Assembly: GCA_029204225.1 (NCBI GenBank)
Contig: CM055092.1
Location: 23,685,005 to 23,749,004, forward strand
Direction: 5' to 3'
DNA: 64,000 nucleotides
Origin: Diphasiastrum complanatum
Taxonomy: Eukaryota > Streptophyta > Lycopodiopsida > Lycopodiales > Lycopodiaceae
Shown here: in pieces, positions 1 to 11,105 of the stretch
Layout of the letters: each line of letters starts with the position of its first letter
How positions within the stretch are numbered: the stretch's first letter is position 1
Program-made: the position numbers and the translations under genes
Notes under the pieces: model-generated
The model's input: the letters and a program-made list of their open reading frames with translations, nothing else
Told to the model about the DNA's origin: nothing
The model's database searches: none

Positions 1-399
1 AAGGTACTCCGGACGGGAGAATGCCATAAGCTATCTCCTCGATATAGCGGACCTTATAAGGTTGTAAAGAAAATCAACCCGGTCGTGTTTCAACTAGATC
101 TTCCGATTGGGGTTAGGGTTCATCCTGGTTTCCATGTAGGTCGTTTAAAAGAATGACTTAGTAGGAAGGATTCCCTAATTCCGGAAGGTGAACTAGTTGA
201 CCTCGAGGATCTGTCTACCTTTGTGCCTAATGTACCTGAAAAAGTTGTTGACGTTTGTCGTCACCAATTGAGAAACCGTTCGGTTTCTGAATTTCTCGTA
301 CATTGGAAAGGTAAGACAGATGACGAGGACACTTGGGAGAGAGAGGACTATCTAAGACTGAACTTCCTTGGCTTGCTCCCATTAGGAGGAGACACTTAA
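1..399 (+). pseudogene. Ty3/gypsy chromovirus integrase C-terminus and chromodomain (5' cut by window edge)
   Basis: The readable frame starts in the integrase C-terminal domain ([16 protein letters not shown], then [18 protein letters not shown]). After an in-frame TGA it continues through a linker into a chromodomain-like stretch (EFLVHWKGKTDDEDTWERED) and ends at TAA 397-399, directly before a purine tract. Chromodomains at the integrase C-terminus define chromoviruses, where they guide insertion to modified chromatin. The TGA probably replaces a Trp or Arg codon. Homologous copies lie at 11886-12262 (minus) and 27140-27430 (plus); the latter lacks 87 bp that are present here at 84-170. 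Inactive remnant. Confidence 0.93.
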
Positions 400-1161
400 A
401 GGGGGAGGGAATGTTACATACCCATAAGGGTACGCAACAGGAAACTTGAGGTGACGGTCTCAGTTATGGGACAGAACACTGATATAGAGCTATAAATCTT
501 TTGGGTGCCACATGTCAATGTCTCATTGGCACGTAGTCTCCATGAGCTAGCTATTCATTCTCTCTTGGAGAATGAAGAGCTCTTCCACTGGTGGTCAGGT
601 CAGGACGAGTATCTAGGCCTCAGGATGTAGGTAGGTGAGGGTCGAGGGTAAGGCATGGTGGTATGGGACACCATGGCTTACATGAGATCCGAGCTTGCTT
701 GAAGGTGGTCTGTGGATCCAGTGCACGAGGGTGAGGTGGCAGTACCTCTATGGTTGGGTGGAAACTTAGCGTTCTTCACCTATTTGTACTTTAGCAATGA
801 TTGCCATGACGATGGGGATTCTAACAGTGAGGGTGCTAGACCATATTTCTAGATGGTCGGAATGCCCATTGGAATAGGAAGATCTATGAAGTTTGTTAAA
901 GCAGCATCTATTCCGATGGATATTTTAATGTCAGATCTTCTATTCATCTGATGTATATCCAATTTTTGGTGCAGATACAGATTTGCATATGGATCTTCAT
1001 TGTTCTTTGTGTAAATTTAGTTTTTGCTTTGTGTGGATTTTGTTTTCTTTTTTCAGATTTGTTTTGTAAAATTTAGATTGTTGTAAGAATATTTTTTGTG
1101 GTAATATACTTAACAACCTTCAATATTGGTTTTTGTTTTGCAGGTTTCATTGTTGATTTGT
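398..1161 (+). repeat. Polypurine tract and 3' LTR (start defined) of the chromovirus
   Basis: The purine run at 398-411 is followed by TGTTACATACCC, the expected PPT/LTR junction right after the pol stop codon. The LTR start is therefore about 412. Its end cannot be fixed because no 5' LTR of this element lies in the window. A TATA-like CTATAAATC occurs near 490. Compared with the copy at 27457, about 111 bp are missing at 534-537, including that copy's better-placed TATATAGAGG. Diverged relatives of the 3' half lie at 23630-24095. Confidence 0.75.
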
Positions 1162-2004
1162 GGGCCGATCACCATCAGAGCAGTTCAAATGCACATTCTG
1201 TAGCAGATCCCAGGTATTGGCATGGTAGGAATTGAGGCCGGAATACATGATGTTGTTTTGAACAGTATACCAATGTCTATTCCGACCTCCCCTTAGTTTT
1301 TTTTGGACATTTCAAATGACATATCTATGAATTTTATGATAGATTTTGAAGGGCTAAAAGCATGGTTTGGTGGTACAAAAAAATAACCCATTTTTCATTG
1401 TACCTTTTGGTAATACATTTCACTTTTTGGGAATTTTATTACTCATAATTGTTTTGAGTCCACATTAAAAATGACATAACTTTTTAGTGGTAAGTCCAAT
1501 TTCAACGGAGTTTAATGCATTAGAAAGTGCCTGTCAAGTGCTTTCCAATAATATATTACATGACATACTTTTGAGCTATGGATAAAAAGTTATGGCAAGT
1601 CAAAAGTATGGGGATTTTATTAATTATAACTCTTTGAGGGCCGATCACCATCGAAGCAGTTCAAATGCACATTCTGTAGCAGATCCCAGGTATTGGCATG
1701 GTAGGAATTGAGGCCGGAATACATGATGTTGTTTTGAACAGTATACCAATGTCTATTCCGACCTCCCCTTAGATTTTTTTGGACCTTTCAAATGACATAT
1801 CTATGAATTTTATGATAGATTTTAAAGGGCTAAAAGCATGGTTTGGTGGTACAAAAAAATAACCCATTTTTCATTGTACCTTTTGGTAATACATTTCACG
1901 TTTTGGGAATTTTATTACTCATAATTGTTTTGAGTCCACATTAAAAATGACATAACTTTTTAGTGGTAAGTCCAATTTCAACAGAGTTTAATGCATTAGA
2001 AAGT
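1162..2004 (+). repeat. Tandem duplication, period 476 bp, downstream of the gypsy LTR
   Basis: A block beginning GGGCCGATCACCATC at 1162 restarts at 1638 with only a few substitutions. The second copy ends in the same AATGCATTAGAAAGT motif reached by the first near 1530. Copy 3 (10262-11105, inverted) shares the duplication. Copy 2 (28320-28780) has a single unit, so the duplication arose before copies 1 and 3 separated. No coding signal seen. Confidence 0.9.
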
Positions 2005-2735
2005 TTTGATTAGAACTTTATAATATATTTTTTCTCTTCGTGTGTGTTTCTAACTCGTTTACTTTTTCTTAGTTGACAATGCTTGATCCTCTTGTGTGGT
2101 TTGCCTTGACTTTACTATCCATCGTCTTTTGCTCTTATTGCATGCAAATCTTTGAAGGTAGGCAATCTCTCCCTCGAGGCAATTCCACTTAAAGACATTT
2201 ATAAGCCTTCCGATATACCACTCATTGTGGTATGTACCAATCTGACATCTCTAATTGGTTCTCCAATTGCCACAAGCTGGTGCCTCATCTCCTGGTGAAG
2301 AAAGATCCCACCATTTCACCTTCTTCCATTCTAATGGTGTTCAATCTGGACTTTAAGAACATGGCTCGAGCTAGATTAGAAGTTTGAAATTGTGTTCTAA
2401 AAGCTTCCCAAGCTCCCCTAGTAGTCATGACATCACTAATATGGGTAATCACATGATCGTTCACATGATCAATGATAATGCTCTCAGCACCTTGTCATAG
2501 GCCCTCATGTTAGTGTGAGTGGTGCCCCAATGCTTGCAACAATATCCCATAGCTCTTTCTCCATGAGTATACTCTTCATTTTGAACTTCCAAATGTTATC
2601 ATTAGAAGCCCCATCGACTTTACTTACATCACCAAAATGTGCTTCATTAATGTTGGAAATCTCCAAATTGCATAAAACTCCATCTTGTAGGCTAAAGAGA
2701 GTATTATGAGGCCAACAATGATGTCAAAAGTAAAA
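2005..2735 (-). pseudogene. Ty1/copia gag fragment
   Basis: Read on the minus strand, the frame pieces give the N-terminal gag signature (NIWKFKMKSILMEKELWDIV), then a UBN2/gag-polypeptide region (DHVIIHISDVMTTRGAWEAF; ARAMFLKSRLNTIRMEEGE). In family gags this part builds the particle. Several stops and frameshifts break it and no zinc knuckle follows. The same fragment is at 9560-10215 (plus) and 30134-30850 (minus, longest open version). It sits antisense to the neighbouring gypsy element. Confidence 0.85.
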
Positions 2736-3639
2736 AATAATGACCTACAATTTTTGGCTTACAAAGCCACTCTCTACACCATTGCCAAATTGGAAGCCCA
2801 GTCACTTTCGCTTTGCAAAATGCTCCTTAACACGAATTCCCAACTTCATGTCCTGTAAGGTGGTGAAGTCTCCTTCATTTGGAGGCTACAACCTTTCATT
2901 TCATCAAAAAAGACTAAAGGAAACCCAACATAGAGACTTTTTAGCTTTTTAATCTGTTTCTTCACCTTGAAAAAACTTCACATTTCAAAAGGTTTGGACT
3001 GAACTTTTACTTCAATTTGATGATTTTTAATGAAATCAAGTCGAACTTGGACTTCAACTACCCTTAGGCTCTTTCACTCCAATCATGGCCATTTAAATCA
3101 ATCCAATGGCTAAAACAACTCACGATCTGCAGCATTTATTGGCAAGAGGCTTCATCCAACGGTTTCGCAGCCACATGCATGTCAAAACTCACTCCTACAG
3201 CCACTATGCACTTGCATACACTATCTCTCTCCTCTTGTTGGATCGCACGAGCTGTGCTAACCTCCATTTAATGCTTCTCTCACTCTTAAGCTTTTGCTTG
3301 GCTACTCTTGGAGTTTTGGCTGCCCTCTTTAGATCTTCACAACTTCTTCTCTCTCCCCCGACTCTCCACGGCCTTCTACCACTAGCTTAAACTCGTTGGG
3401 TACCCACCATCCCCACTAGTTAATGATGATAGAGAGAGAGGAATGATGTAAGAATGAGAGAGAGAGAATAAATTTGTTACAATTAGTTTAGAGTGAAAGA
3501 ATGATGGACGTAAGAACGATGATTACAAAAAGGGAGGATGTAAATGAGAGAGAGAGAGAATGTTAATTGTTAAAATATAGAGATTTATATGTCAGAATGA
3601 TGAATGTGAGAATAATGAAAGAATGATGATTGCAATAAG
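2736..3639. repeat. Repeated TE-derived DNA, GA-rich near its end
   Basis: No protein family is recognised. A 94-codon open frame at 3106-3390 (plus) recurs almost unchanged at 8897-9181 (minus) and 31221-31505 (plus), but that is explained by recent duplication rather than proven coding. A diverged relative of its 3' half lies at 16251-16466. GA-rich runs at 3428-3475 and 3546-3562 precede the gag fragment. Confidence 0.6.
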
Positions 3640-3965
3640 TCCTGATATGCATATACACCAGTTGTTGGCTATGTCAAGCTAATCATGAGACGAAGGATAT
3701 TAAAAAATGGAATTATTACCAACTACTTTGAAAGGTGATTATGCTCTGCAAAGGTATTTAGAATAAGAGCTGCAGGAATTTCAGATTTACGATGATTTAA
3801 ATCTTGCTTTCTTTAAGCATTATATAAAGGAGCATGAAAACGAGGAGATTGTTGGTAAATTGCAAGCCATTTAGAAGTTGAACAAGGAGGACGTGTTAGC
3901 TTACATACAATATGTTAAAGTGTTGGAGAAGCAACTACAAGAACCATTTTTGGATTTGAAATAGG
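3640..3965 (+). pseudogene. Ty3/gypsy gag (retrotransposon gag domain) fragment
   Basis: The frame runs DMHIHQLLAM, a broken stretch, then PTTLKG, LQRYLE, a D-rich F..A.F segment, then LQAI-KLNKEDVLAYIQYVKV and LEKQLQEPFLDLK-stop. This is the usual order of the retrotransposon gag domain, and a better-preserved copy is at 50590-50897. Stops interrupt it. Related copies: 8320-8645 (minus), 31755-32090 (plus), 40720-41040 (minus). Confidence 0.7.
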
Positions 3966-4054
3966 TCTCGTATTTTCAGCATGGATTGCATAAAATTCTT
4001 CGACATGGTATGACTTTTTTAACAGGCCAAAGGCCTAAACAAATTGTAGACTCT

Positions 4055-4747
4055 TGTTAAAATTGTCAAAATCTAGCTATTTGATCTAAGTACGTAACTT
4101 GAACCCACATGTGTGGAGCTTGTTCCCACGTGTGGATGGTAGTCATAAATGCATCTAGATTTAGGTAGATTGAATCAAGTAACTATTTGGAAGCTAGTCA
4201 AGTACAAAATTGCCATCTATAAGATGTGATCTTGCAAGTTCCTATAAGCTAGGAGAAATCACCTAAAATCAAGCAAATCATGGTGAGGCAATGGCACCAA
4301 GTTAGGATTCAAAGAGGTGGGGGCTTATCTTGCATTTATTGCTTGATCTAGGATGATCTTGCACTCCCTACATGTGCCAGACCTATTGAGTCAACATACC
4401 AGGTCAAAATGTACTTGATATATAAAAATCATCATTATAAATAATCCAATATTGATGAGAGATCTTGATTTTGATGCAATACCTTGTTTTGGTTTACTAT
4501 TTGTGTTGTGATTTCTTGCATTGACTGCTACCAATGAGTAATGTACTATAATCTTTGTTCATTGTCTATACACTGACGGTATTCCACATGTGTGAGGCTG
4601 CTCTTGAGTCATATTGATTATTTATCAAGATGTTCTTGCTAGTTAGATGGAATATTTGATCTAGATCCAGATCTAGTCATTGGAATTGTGATTAATCAAT
4701 CTAATTGGCATCCAACCCCTCTAGGTCAAAATTTTCAGACTTTAACA
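4055..4747 (+). repeat. Copia LTR (family A), 693 bp
   Basis: It starts TGTTAAAATTG and ends CTTTAACA, so it has the short terminal inverted repeat TGTTAAA/TTTAACA. It is followed at once by a primer-binding site. An identical-length copy lies at 32170-32862, and a truncated minus-strand relative at 17379-18190. The inner end of the 1-4146 inverted-repeat arm falls 92 bp inside this LTR, which is why only its first 92 bp recur at 8141-8232. Confidence 0.85.
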
Positions 4748-4762
4748 TGGTGTCAGAGCCAA
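4748..4762 (+). other. Retrotransposon primer-binding site
   Basis: TGGTGTCAGAGCCAA directly follows the LTR-A end. It matches the plant copia primer-binding consensus TGGTATCAGAGC (complement of initiator tRNA-Met 3' end) with one change. It shows that LTR-A is a 5' LTR on the plus strand. The internal region is missing because a minus-strand copia element follows. Confidence 0.8.
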
Positions 4763-5270
4763 GTACAAGAGGCTAGGTTAATGATCAAGAGCGTTCAAGC
4801 TTGAAAGCTTGAGAGAGATGCTAACTATTGCTTCAAATTGCTCTATATCTTCGTAGAAGTATGATCAACTATTTATAATAAGAAATTAGGTTGTCAATTG
4901 CATCATCCAGTTGGCTGTGATGTGCTGGCATTCATCCAGTCAAGACTTCCCAAAAATCATTTGTTGATAAATTAATGCAAGTCGGTGGCTTTAATTCCAA
5001 GTGGAATATTAATTGTCACTTGGTAGAAATAAACCGTTTGTCGCATAGTTCGCATTTTTTCGAAAAATGCGACAGCCGAAAAATGCGAAAATGCAAAAAC
5101 CTAAAGTTTCCAAGGTCTTCGAAGTGGCCGAAGTGAGAATAACAACTTGTGAACCATTTTTGAGTAGTTCTGTAGACTGTGTAAAAACATGAAGAAAACT
5201 ACAGATCTGGATATTCAGTTGGATGAAGATTAAAAATTAATTAGCCAATTAGTAGGAGAATAATCCAATA
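4763..5270 (-). repeat. Copia LTR (family B), minus strand
   Basis: On the minus strand a purine tract AAGGGAGAG (5271-5280) precedes TATTGGATTATTC, a slightly mutated TGTTGGATT LTR start. A minus-strand TATA box (TTATAAATAG) lies at 4869-4878. The U3 part contains a palindrome of TCGCATTTTTT/CGAAAAATGCGA at 5050-5072 and CCGAAG repeats. A more distant copy is at 19541-20407. The inner end is not defined; it abuts the primer-binding site of LTR-A. Confidence 0.75.
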
Positions 5271-5661
5271 CTCTCCCTTAATCTGAATCCATGAATGCCT
5301 TGACCTTCAAACTTAGTTTTGCACAAAACTTTCTATGTGTATCCAAGCTTAGTAAAAATATATGTTGTCATTTTTTGCGTTGGACAGTACTGCAAGTTAA
5401 TCTCTTTGTCGAGAAATTTGTTTTTGATGAAGTGATATTTAATTTCAATGTGCTGACTCCTGGAATGAAACCTTAGGTTGTGGCTGATAAGGAAATGACA
5501 ATTTGATTAACACAAAATAAAATCATCAGAGCATATTGATTCAGAACGATATTTGAGCGTAAGTTCCTCAGCCAAATTGCTTCTTTTGTAGCTGGAGAGG
5601 TTGTGGTATACTCTAATTCAGTTGAATATAGAGCTATCGATGATTGCTTGAAGAAAATCAC
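5271..5661 (-). pseudogene. Copia RNase H C-terminal fragment
   Basis: Minus-strand frames give the copia RNase H sequence ALYSTELEYT, ATKEAIWLRNL, VNQIVISLSA and then, after a frameshift, HSRSQHIEIKYHFIKNKF and INLQYCPTQ, matching the family's ALSSTEAEY...WLR...DNQSAI...H.RTKHIEI...LQY order. It ends at the polypurine tract of LTR-B. The conserved DNQ has decayed to VNQ, so activity is lost. The near-identical copy is 33387-33777. Confidence 0.88.
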
Positions 5662-6060
5662 TATTCGACATCTTGAGTGTGAAGAATTTCCTTCGTAGAT
5701 GTAACTTGGTAGTTATGTCTCTCACATCATATAGTGAGCTCAGGATGTCCCAAACTCCTTTCGAAGTTTTGGCTTCAGCTATGTGGCCAATATGAGTATC
5801 TCATATATTGAGGATAATAAGCGCAAAAGCTTTACCATCCTTCGATTTCCATTTTGAATCGGATTTGTCATCTTCCAGCTTTACTTCAATACTTGTAGCA
5901 ACATCCCACAACTCGTTGATGATTAGCAAGGTCTCTATCTTCAATTTTGACTAGTAATTGGATCGATTCAGCTTATCTGCGATAAGATAGGCTTTACTTT
6001 GATAATCCATCTAGAATTTTTAGTCTGTCGATTGTATCGATGATGTTAAGAATGATGTCA
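5662..6060 (-). pseudogene. Copia gag fragment fused to RNase H by internal deletion
   Basis: Minus-strand reading gives KLEDDKSDSKWKSKDGKAFA, then HIGHIAEAKTSKGVWDILSS and DITTKLHLRRKFFTL, the gag region just after the LWDV motif. It lies next to the RNase H fragment, so protease, integrase and reverse transcriptase are absent: a deletion derivative. Stops are present. Copies: 33778-34170; its 5' part recurs from 43279. Confidence 0.8.
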
Positions 6061-7060
6061 TACTGTGCTATCAATAGAATATCATTCTCTGATTCTGAAA
6101 ATGATGCTATGAACTGAAAAATATGATATCCATTTGATATCACGAATGATGTCAAGCACTAGAGCTCTGATATAACAAATCGCTTTGATACTATGAAGGT
6201 AATTGCATATTAGAGAATACGCTCTAATACTATGTTGGAAAGAGGTGATGAGATGATGACATGAGAGAAAGCAATTTGACAAAGTTGAAGAAGTAGGTAG
6301 ACGACTACATCGAGCGCAACGGAATGAACCTTCTTTCTTGTGCATGACTACGCCTATAAGTGTTGAACAAAAGGCAGTAATAGAAATCACGTCATTGGAG
6401 GGTTTGCGGATCTCAAGGCAACCCTAACCCTAGTTAATAAGTGAGAGAGATTTGGCACCCTACATGTGTAAGTCCAACCCGATGATCACATAGTTATTTA
6501 ATTAATTAGAAAGTCAATAAAAGTACTTTGGGCCTTTTTGAGGGACTTTTAATGTCAAAATGTCGAGTTAGTGAATAAAGTTGGGACTCCCACCAAAATT
6601 GTTTCAAACTCAAATTCAAATTGGTTCCCTCCAATTTTGAAATGGATTCCCACTCTTTTTTAAGTTTGAATAGTTAGGGAGGTAGAAATGGACCAAGAGG
6701 ATTTTGAGGCCAAGGTCCTCCTCTCTACTATAAATAGGGGCAAACTCGAGTTGCTCCTCATGTTCATATCCTCCTTTCAATACAAGCAGATTGGTTCTCT
6801 TATGGAATGGATTTGTGAATGTCCTTGGTCTCTATCTCTTTTCCTCCATCTCTCATGCTTTTGCTGTGTTTGCTAATTGTTGGATCTAAATGTATTTCCA
6901 ATTGCTATTTCTTATGCCTTTTGTAAGAGAGAAAGGGAGAGAGAGAAAGAGTAAGCTATCTTCATTGTGGAACGTAGTGTTAATGGATGTAGTGTTAATT
7001 GTGCAGTGTTAACGCTTAGGATTAATGGATGTTAGAGTTAGATGTGGATCTTCCATTCAT
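6061..7060 (+). repeat. LTR-like promoter region with plus-strand TATA box
   Basis: The sequence contains TGTTGGAAAG at about 6234, a clear ACTATAAATAGGGG box near 6727, and a GA tract near 6926-6950. Degenerate minus-strand primer-binding sites (reverse complements of GCTCTGATA at 6163 and GCTCTAATACTA near 6223) flank it, so its orientation is ambiguous. A 62-codon frame at 6688-6876 overlaps the TATA box and is not taken as a gene. Near-identical copies: 34171-35130 and 43480-44435; part recurs inverted at 15250-15580. Confidence 0.5.
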
Positions 7061-7718
7061 GCTGAAATCTGAGATATGCTATCGCTCTCATGGGAATGAA
7101 CCTACGCGTGACAACTAACTTCATCTCCTTGATGCTAGATTGCTTGGATCTTGGGTTGATGATAGACTAGGAAAGAAATCCACTACAATTTTGGCACCGT
7201 TTTCGGAGAGCTACACCAATTTTTCAGTTTGCAGCATGTTTGTTGGATGGTTAGCTTGCATTAGGCATGTTGTCGTGGCATGAATAGTGTTAAAACTGTA
7301 TTTAGGGTTAGTTTGATAGTGATTTTGCCTAATATGAGTGGATTTGCTTATTTGAAATCTAATTTGATTTTTGAAAAAGAGAAGCTATTCAGTCACCATT
7401 CTTAAGATCCATCTGGATCTGAGAAATTAAAAAAAACAACAAAAATTGGTCAAATCTGTCAATTCTTGGTCAAAAGGAGGACAACTACAACAACGGTCAA
7501 GAACAATGGAATATTTTCTCCAATCGTGAAGACCGCCAAATACATACATGATAAGGGTGCATGCAATTATGTTTTTTAACAATACAAGTTGCTTTGCAAA
7601 TCAAAACTCACCGAAGAACCGAATTCGGGCTACACAAATAATGACTCTTTCTCAATATGTCCATACATGCTAATGTGTAATATAGTAATACGTCGGTCTA
7701 GTCGTAGTGCATACTTAC
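7061..7718 (-). repeat. Intron-like or noncoding part of a repeated element
   Basis: No protein recognised. The stretch lies downstream, on the minus strand, of the short exon at 7719-7821 and has homologues inverted at 14597-15250, direct at 35131-35760 and 44436-45139, and diverged at 22013-22255. In the diverged copy the corresponding region ends in an AG acceptor before a TNP2-like exon, which suggests it is intron sequence. Confidence 0.4.
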
Positions 7719-7821
7719 ATCGTGTACACAGGCATGGTATTCCCTAGTATAGCTAGGCCTTTGATTCGATATGTGATGGTCTTGCCTCATCATCTGAAGA
7801 AGAAGAACGTGAACTTGCCAT
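7719..7821 (-). pseudogene. First exon of a probable CACTA (TNP2-like) gene, decayed
   Basis: It starts ATG GCA AGT TCA and encodes a Ser/Asp-rich N-terminus (MASSRSSSSDDEARPSHIES). It ends at a strong splice donor CGAT|GTAAGTAT. Compared with the open copy at 22256-22359, Trp TGG and Gln CAG codons have become TAG, so this copy is dead. Paralogues: 14488-14596 (plus), 35761-35863, 45140-45242, and a start-only copy at 24843-24907. Family assignment rests on the exon that follows in the 22-kb copy. Confidence 0.45.
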
Positions 7822-8140
7822 TTGCATCAGTACACCTTATGTGAATGAGTGCAAATTGTGAAACTAGCTACATTGGTGTACGTCATTTTGATGATGGAGT
7901 TGTACTAGCATTATTGGATAGTTTTGCTGATGAAAATGAAGCTTTTGGAGGTTCATTATGTCACTCATTCATGGCCAAGTCATCAAGTGTTGATGATATC
8001 TTGTCGCAAGATGGAGTTCATGGAGTTTTATGGTGAATACATGGCCAGAAAGGACAAAATTGGAGGAGACAAGCAAGCAAGTGGTCATCACTCACATTTA
8101 TTGTTTGGTTGCTGTTATTTTCTAGAGAGTTCAAAGTGTT
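7822..8140 (+). repeat. Upstream region of the exon; unassigned
   Basis: About 20 bases next to the ATG resemble the leader of the related exons at 14488 and 24907; beyond that the sequence differs. An open frame of 63 codons (7845-8036) and an overlapping one recur at 35887 and 45266 by duplication and match nothing I recognise. The block ends at the breakpoint where the inverted copy begins. Confidence 0.35.
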
Positions 8141-8319
8141 ATGACTACCATCCACACGTGGGAACAAGCTCCACACATGTGGGTTCAAGTTACGTACTTA
8201 GATCAAATAGCTAGATTTTGACAATTTTAACAAGAGTCTACAATTTGTTTAGGCCTTTGGCCTGTTAAAAAAGTCATACCATGTCGAAGAATTTTATGCA
8301 ATCCATGCTGAAAATACGA

Positions 8320-8645
8320 GACCTATTTCAAATCCAAAAATGGTTCTTGTAGTTGCTTCTCCAACACTTTAACATATTGTATGTAAGCTAACACGTCCTC
8401 CTTGTTCAACTTCTAAATGGCTTGCAATTTACCAACAATCTCCTCGTTTTCATGCTCCTTTATATAATGCTTAAAGAAAGGAAGATTTAAATCATCGTAA
8501 ATCTGAAATTCCTGCAGCTCTTATTCTAAATACCTTTGCAGAGCATAATCACCTTTCAAAGTAGTTGGTAATAATTCCATTTTTTAATATCCTTCGTCTC
8601 ATGATTAGCTTGACATAGCCAACAACTGGTGTATATGCATATCAG
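8320..8645 (-). pseudogene. Ty3/gypsy gag fragment (inverted copy)
   Basis: Reverse complement of 3640-3965 with the same stops and the same domain order. See that entry for motifs. It faces the copy-1 fragment across the IR1 loop. Confidence 0.7.
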
Positions 8646-9559
8646 GACTTATTGCAATCATCATTCTTTCATTATTCTCACATTCATCATTCTGACATAT
8701 AAATCTCTATATTTTAACAATTAACATTCTCTCTCTCTCTCATTTACATCCTCCCTTTTTGTAATCATCGTTCTTACGTCCATCATTCTTTCACTCTAAA
8801 CTAATTGTAACAAATTTTTTCTCTCTCTCTCATTCTTACATCATTCCTCTCTCTCTATCATCATTAACTAGTGGAGATGGTGGGTACCCAATGAGTTTAA
8901 GCTAGTGGTAGAAGGCCGTGGAGAGTCGGGGGAGAGAGAAGAAGTTGTGAAGATCTAAAGAGGGCAACCAAAACTCCAAGAGTAGCCAAGCAAAAGCTTA
9001 AGAGTGAGAGAAGCATTAAATGGAGGTTAGCACAGCTCGTGCGATCCAACAAGAGGAGAGAGATAGTGTATGCAAGTGCATAGTGGCTGTAGGAGTGAGT
9101 TTTGACATGCATGTGGCTGCGAAACCGTTGGATGAAGCCTCTTGCCAATAAATGCTGCAGATCGTGAGTTGTTTTAGCCATTGGATTGATTTAAATGGCC
9201 ATGATTGGAGTGAAAGAGCCTAAGGGTAGTTGAAGTCCAAGTTCGACTTGATTTCATTAAAAATCATCAAATTGAAGTAAAAGTTCAGTCCAAACCTTTT
9301 GAAATGTGAAGTTTTTTCAAGGTGAAGAAACAGATTAAAAAGCTAAAAAGTCTCTATGTTGGGTTTCCTTTAGTCTTTTTTGACGAAATGAAAGGTTGTA
9401 GCCTCCAAATGAAGGAGACTTCACCACCTTACAGGACATGAAGTTGGGAATTCGTGTTAAGGAGCATTTTGCAAAGCAAAAATGACTGGGCTTCCAATTT
9501 GGCAATGGTGTAGAGAGTGGCTTTGTAAGCCAAAATTGTAGGTCATTATTTTTTACTTT
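8646..9559. repeat. Repeated TE-derived DNA (inverted copy of 2736-3639)
   Basis: Holds CT-rich runs at 8730-8750 and 8819-8858 and the 94-codon frame at 8897-9181 (minus), which differs from copy 1 by one residue (A to V). No family recognised. Confidence 0.55.
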
Positions 9560-10215
9560 TGACATCATTGTTGGCCTCATAATACTCTCTTTAGCCTACA
9601 AGATGGAGTTTTATGCAATTTGGAGATTTCCAACATTAATGAAGCACATTTTGGTGATGTAAGTAAAGTCGATGGGGCTTCTAATGATAACATTTGGAAG
9701 TTCAAAATGAAGAGTATACTCATGGAGAAAGAGCTATGGGATATTGTTGCAAGCATTGGGGCACCACTCACACTAACATGAGGGCCTATGACAAGGTGCT
9801 GAGAGCATTATCATTGATCATGTGAACGATCATGTGATTACCCATATTAGTGATGTCATGACTACTAGGGGAGCTTGGGAAGCTTTTAGAACACAATTTC
9901 AAACTTCTATTCTAGCTCGAGCCATGTTCTTAAAGTCCAGATTGAACACCATTAGAATGGAAGAAGGTGAAATGGTGGGATCTTTCTTCACCAGGAGATG
10001 AGGCACCAGCTTGTGGCAATTGGAGAACCAATTAGAGATGTCAGATTGGTACATACCACAATGAGTGGTATATCGGAAGGTTATAAATGTCTTTAAGTGG
10101 AATTGCCTCGAGGGAGAGATTGCCTACCTTCAAAGATTTGCATGCAAGAAGAGCAAAAGACGATGGATAGTAAAGTCAAGGCAAACCACACAAGAGGATC
10201 AAGCATTGTCAACTA
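9560..10215 (+). pseudogene. Ty1/copia gag fragment (inverted copy)
   Basis: Plus-strand reading gives DVSKVDGASNDN, WKFKMKSILMEKELWDIVAS, a TGA after APLTLT, and then frameshifted UBN2-like pieces. It is the reverse complement of 2005-2735 with the same lesions. Confidence 0.85.
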
Positions 10216-10261
10216 AGAAAAAGTAAACGAGTTAGAAACACACACGAAGAGAAAAAATATA

Positions 10262-11105
10262 TTATAAAGTTCTAATCAAAACTTTCTAATGCATTAAACT
10301 CTGTTGAAATTGGACTTACCACTAAAAAGTTATGTCATTTTTAATGTGGACTCAAAACAATTATGAGTAATAAAATTCCCAAAACGTGAAATGTATTACC
10401 AAAAGGTACAATGAAAAATGGGTTATTTTTTTGTACCACCAAACCATGCTTTTAGCCCTTTAAAATCTATCATAAAATTCATAGATATGTCATTTGAAAG
10501 GTCCAAAAAAATCTAAGGGGAGGTCGGAATAGACATTGGTATACTGTTCAAAACAACATCATGTATTCCGGCCTCAATTCCTACCATGCCAATACCTGGG
10601 ATCTGCTACAAAATGTGCATTTGAACTGCTTCGATGGTGATCGGCCCTCAAAGAGTTATAATTAATAAAATCCCCATACTTTTGACTTGCCATAACTTTT
10701 TATCCATAGCTCAAAAGTATGTCATGTAATATATTATTGGAAAGCACTTGACAGGCACTTTCTAATGCATTAAACTCCGTTGAAATTGGACTTACCACTA
10801 AAAAGTTATGTCATTTTTAATGTGGACTCAAAACAATTATGAGTAATAAAATTCCCAAAAAGTGAAATGTATTACCAAAAGGTACAATGAAAAATGGGTT
10901 ATTTTTTTGTACCACCAAACCATGCTTTTAGCCCTTCAAAATCTATCATAAAATTCATAGATATGTCATTTGAAATGTCCAAAAAAAACTAAGGGGAGGT
11001 CGGAATAGACATTGGTATACTGTTCAAAACAACATCATGTATTCCGGCCTCAATTCCTACCATGCCAATACCTGGGATCTGCTACAGAATGTGCATTTGA
11101 ACTGC
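10262..11105 (-). repeat. 476-bp tandem duplication (inverted copy)
   Basis: Two copies of the block that ends GGTGATCGGCCC, at about 10645 and 11122 on the plus strand. It mirrors 1162-2004, including the joint to the copia gag side. Confidence 0.85.

Larger units (their letters stand above)
1..4146 (+). repeat. Left arm of inverted repeat IR1
   Basis: 1-4146 is repeated in reverse complement at 8141-12262 (position 1 pairs with 12262, 4146 with 8141) with high identity and a small net length difference. Copies share the LTR deletion at 534 and the 476-bp tandem duplication. The arm probably extends left of the window, since the right arm continues into integrase. Confidence 0.95.

Noticed and set aside
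3106-3390. 94-residue frame conserved in three copies as a real small gene
   Set aside because: The copies are near-identical in flanking noncoding DNA too, so conservation reflects recent duplication; no family match and low codon plausibility.
6420-6440. Two AACCCT units as a telomere tract
   Set aside because: Only two units in each of three duplicated copies (6420, 34535, 43840); within chance.
7164-7190. CACTACAATTTTGG as a CACTA transposon terminus
   Set aside because: Matches the 5-base CACTA start, but no matching inverted end or 3-bp target duplication was found at a suitable distance.
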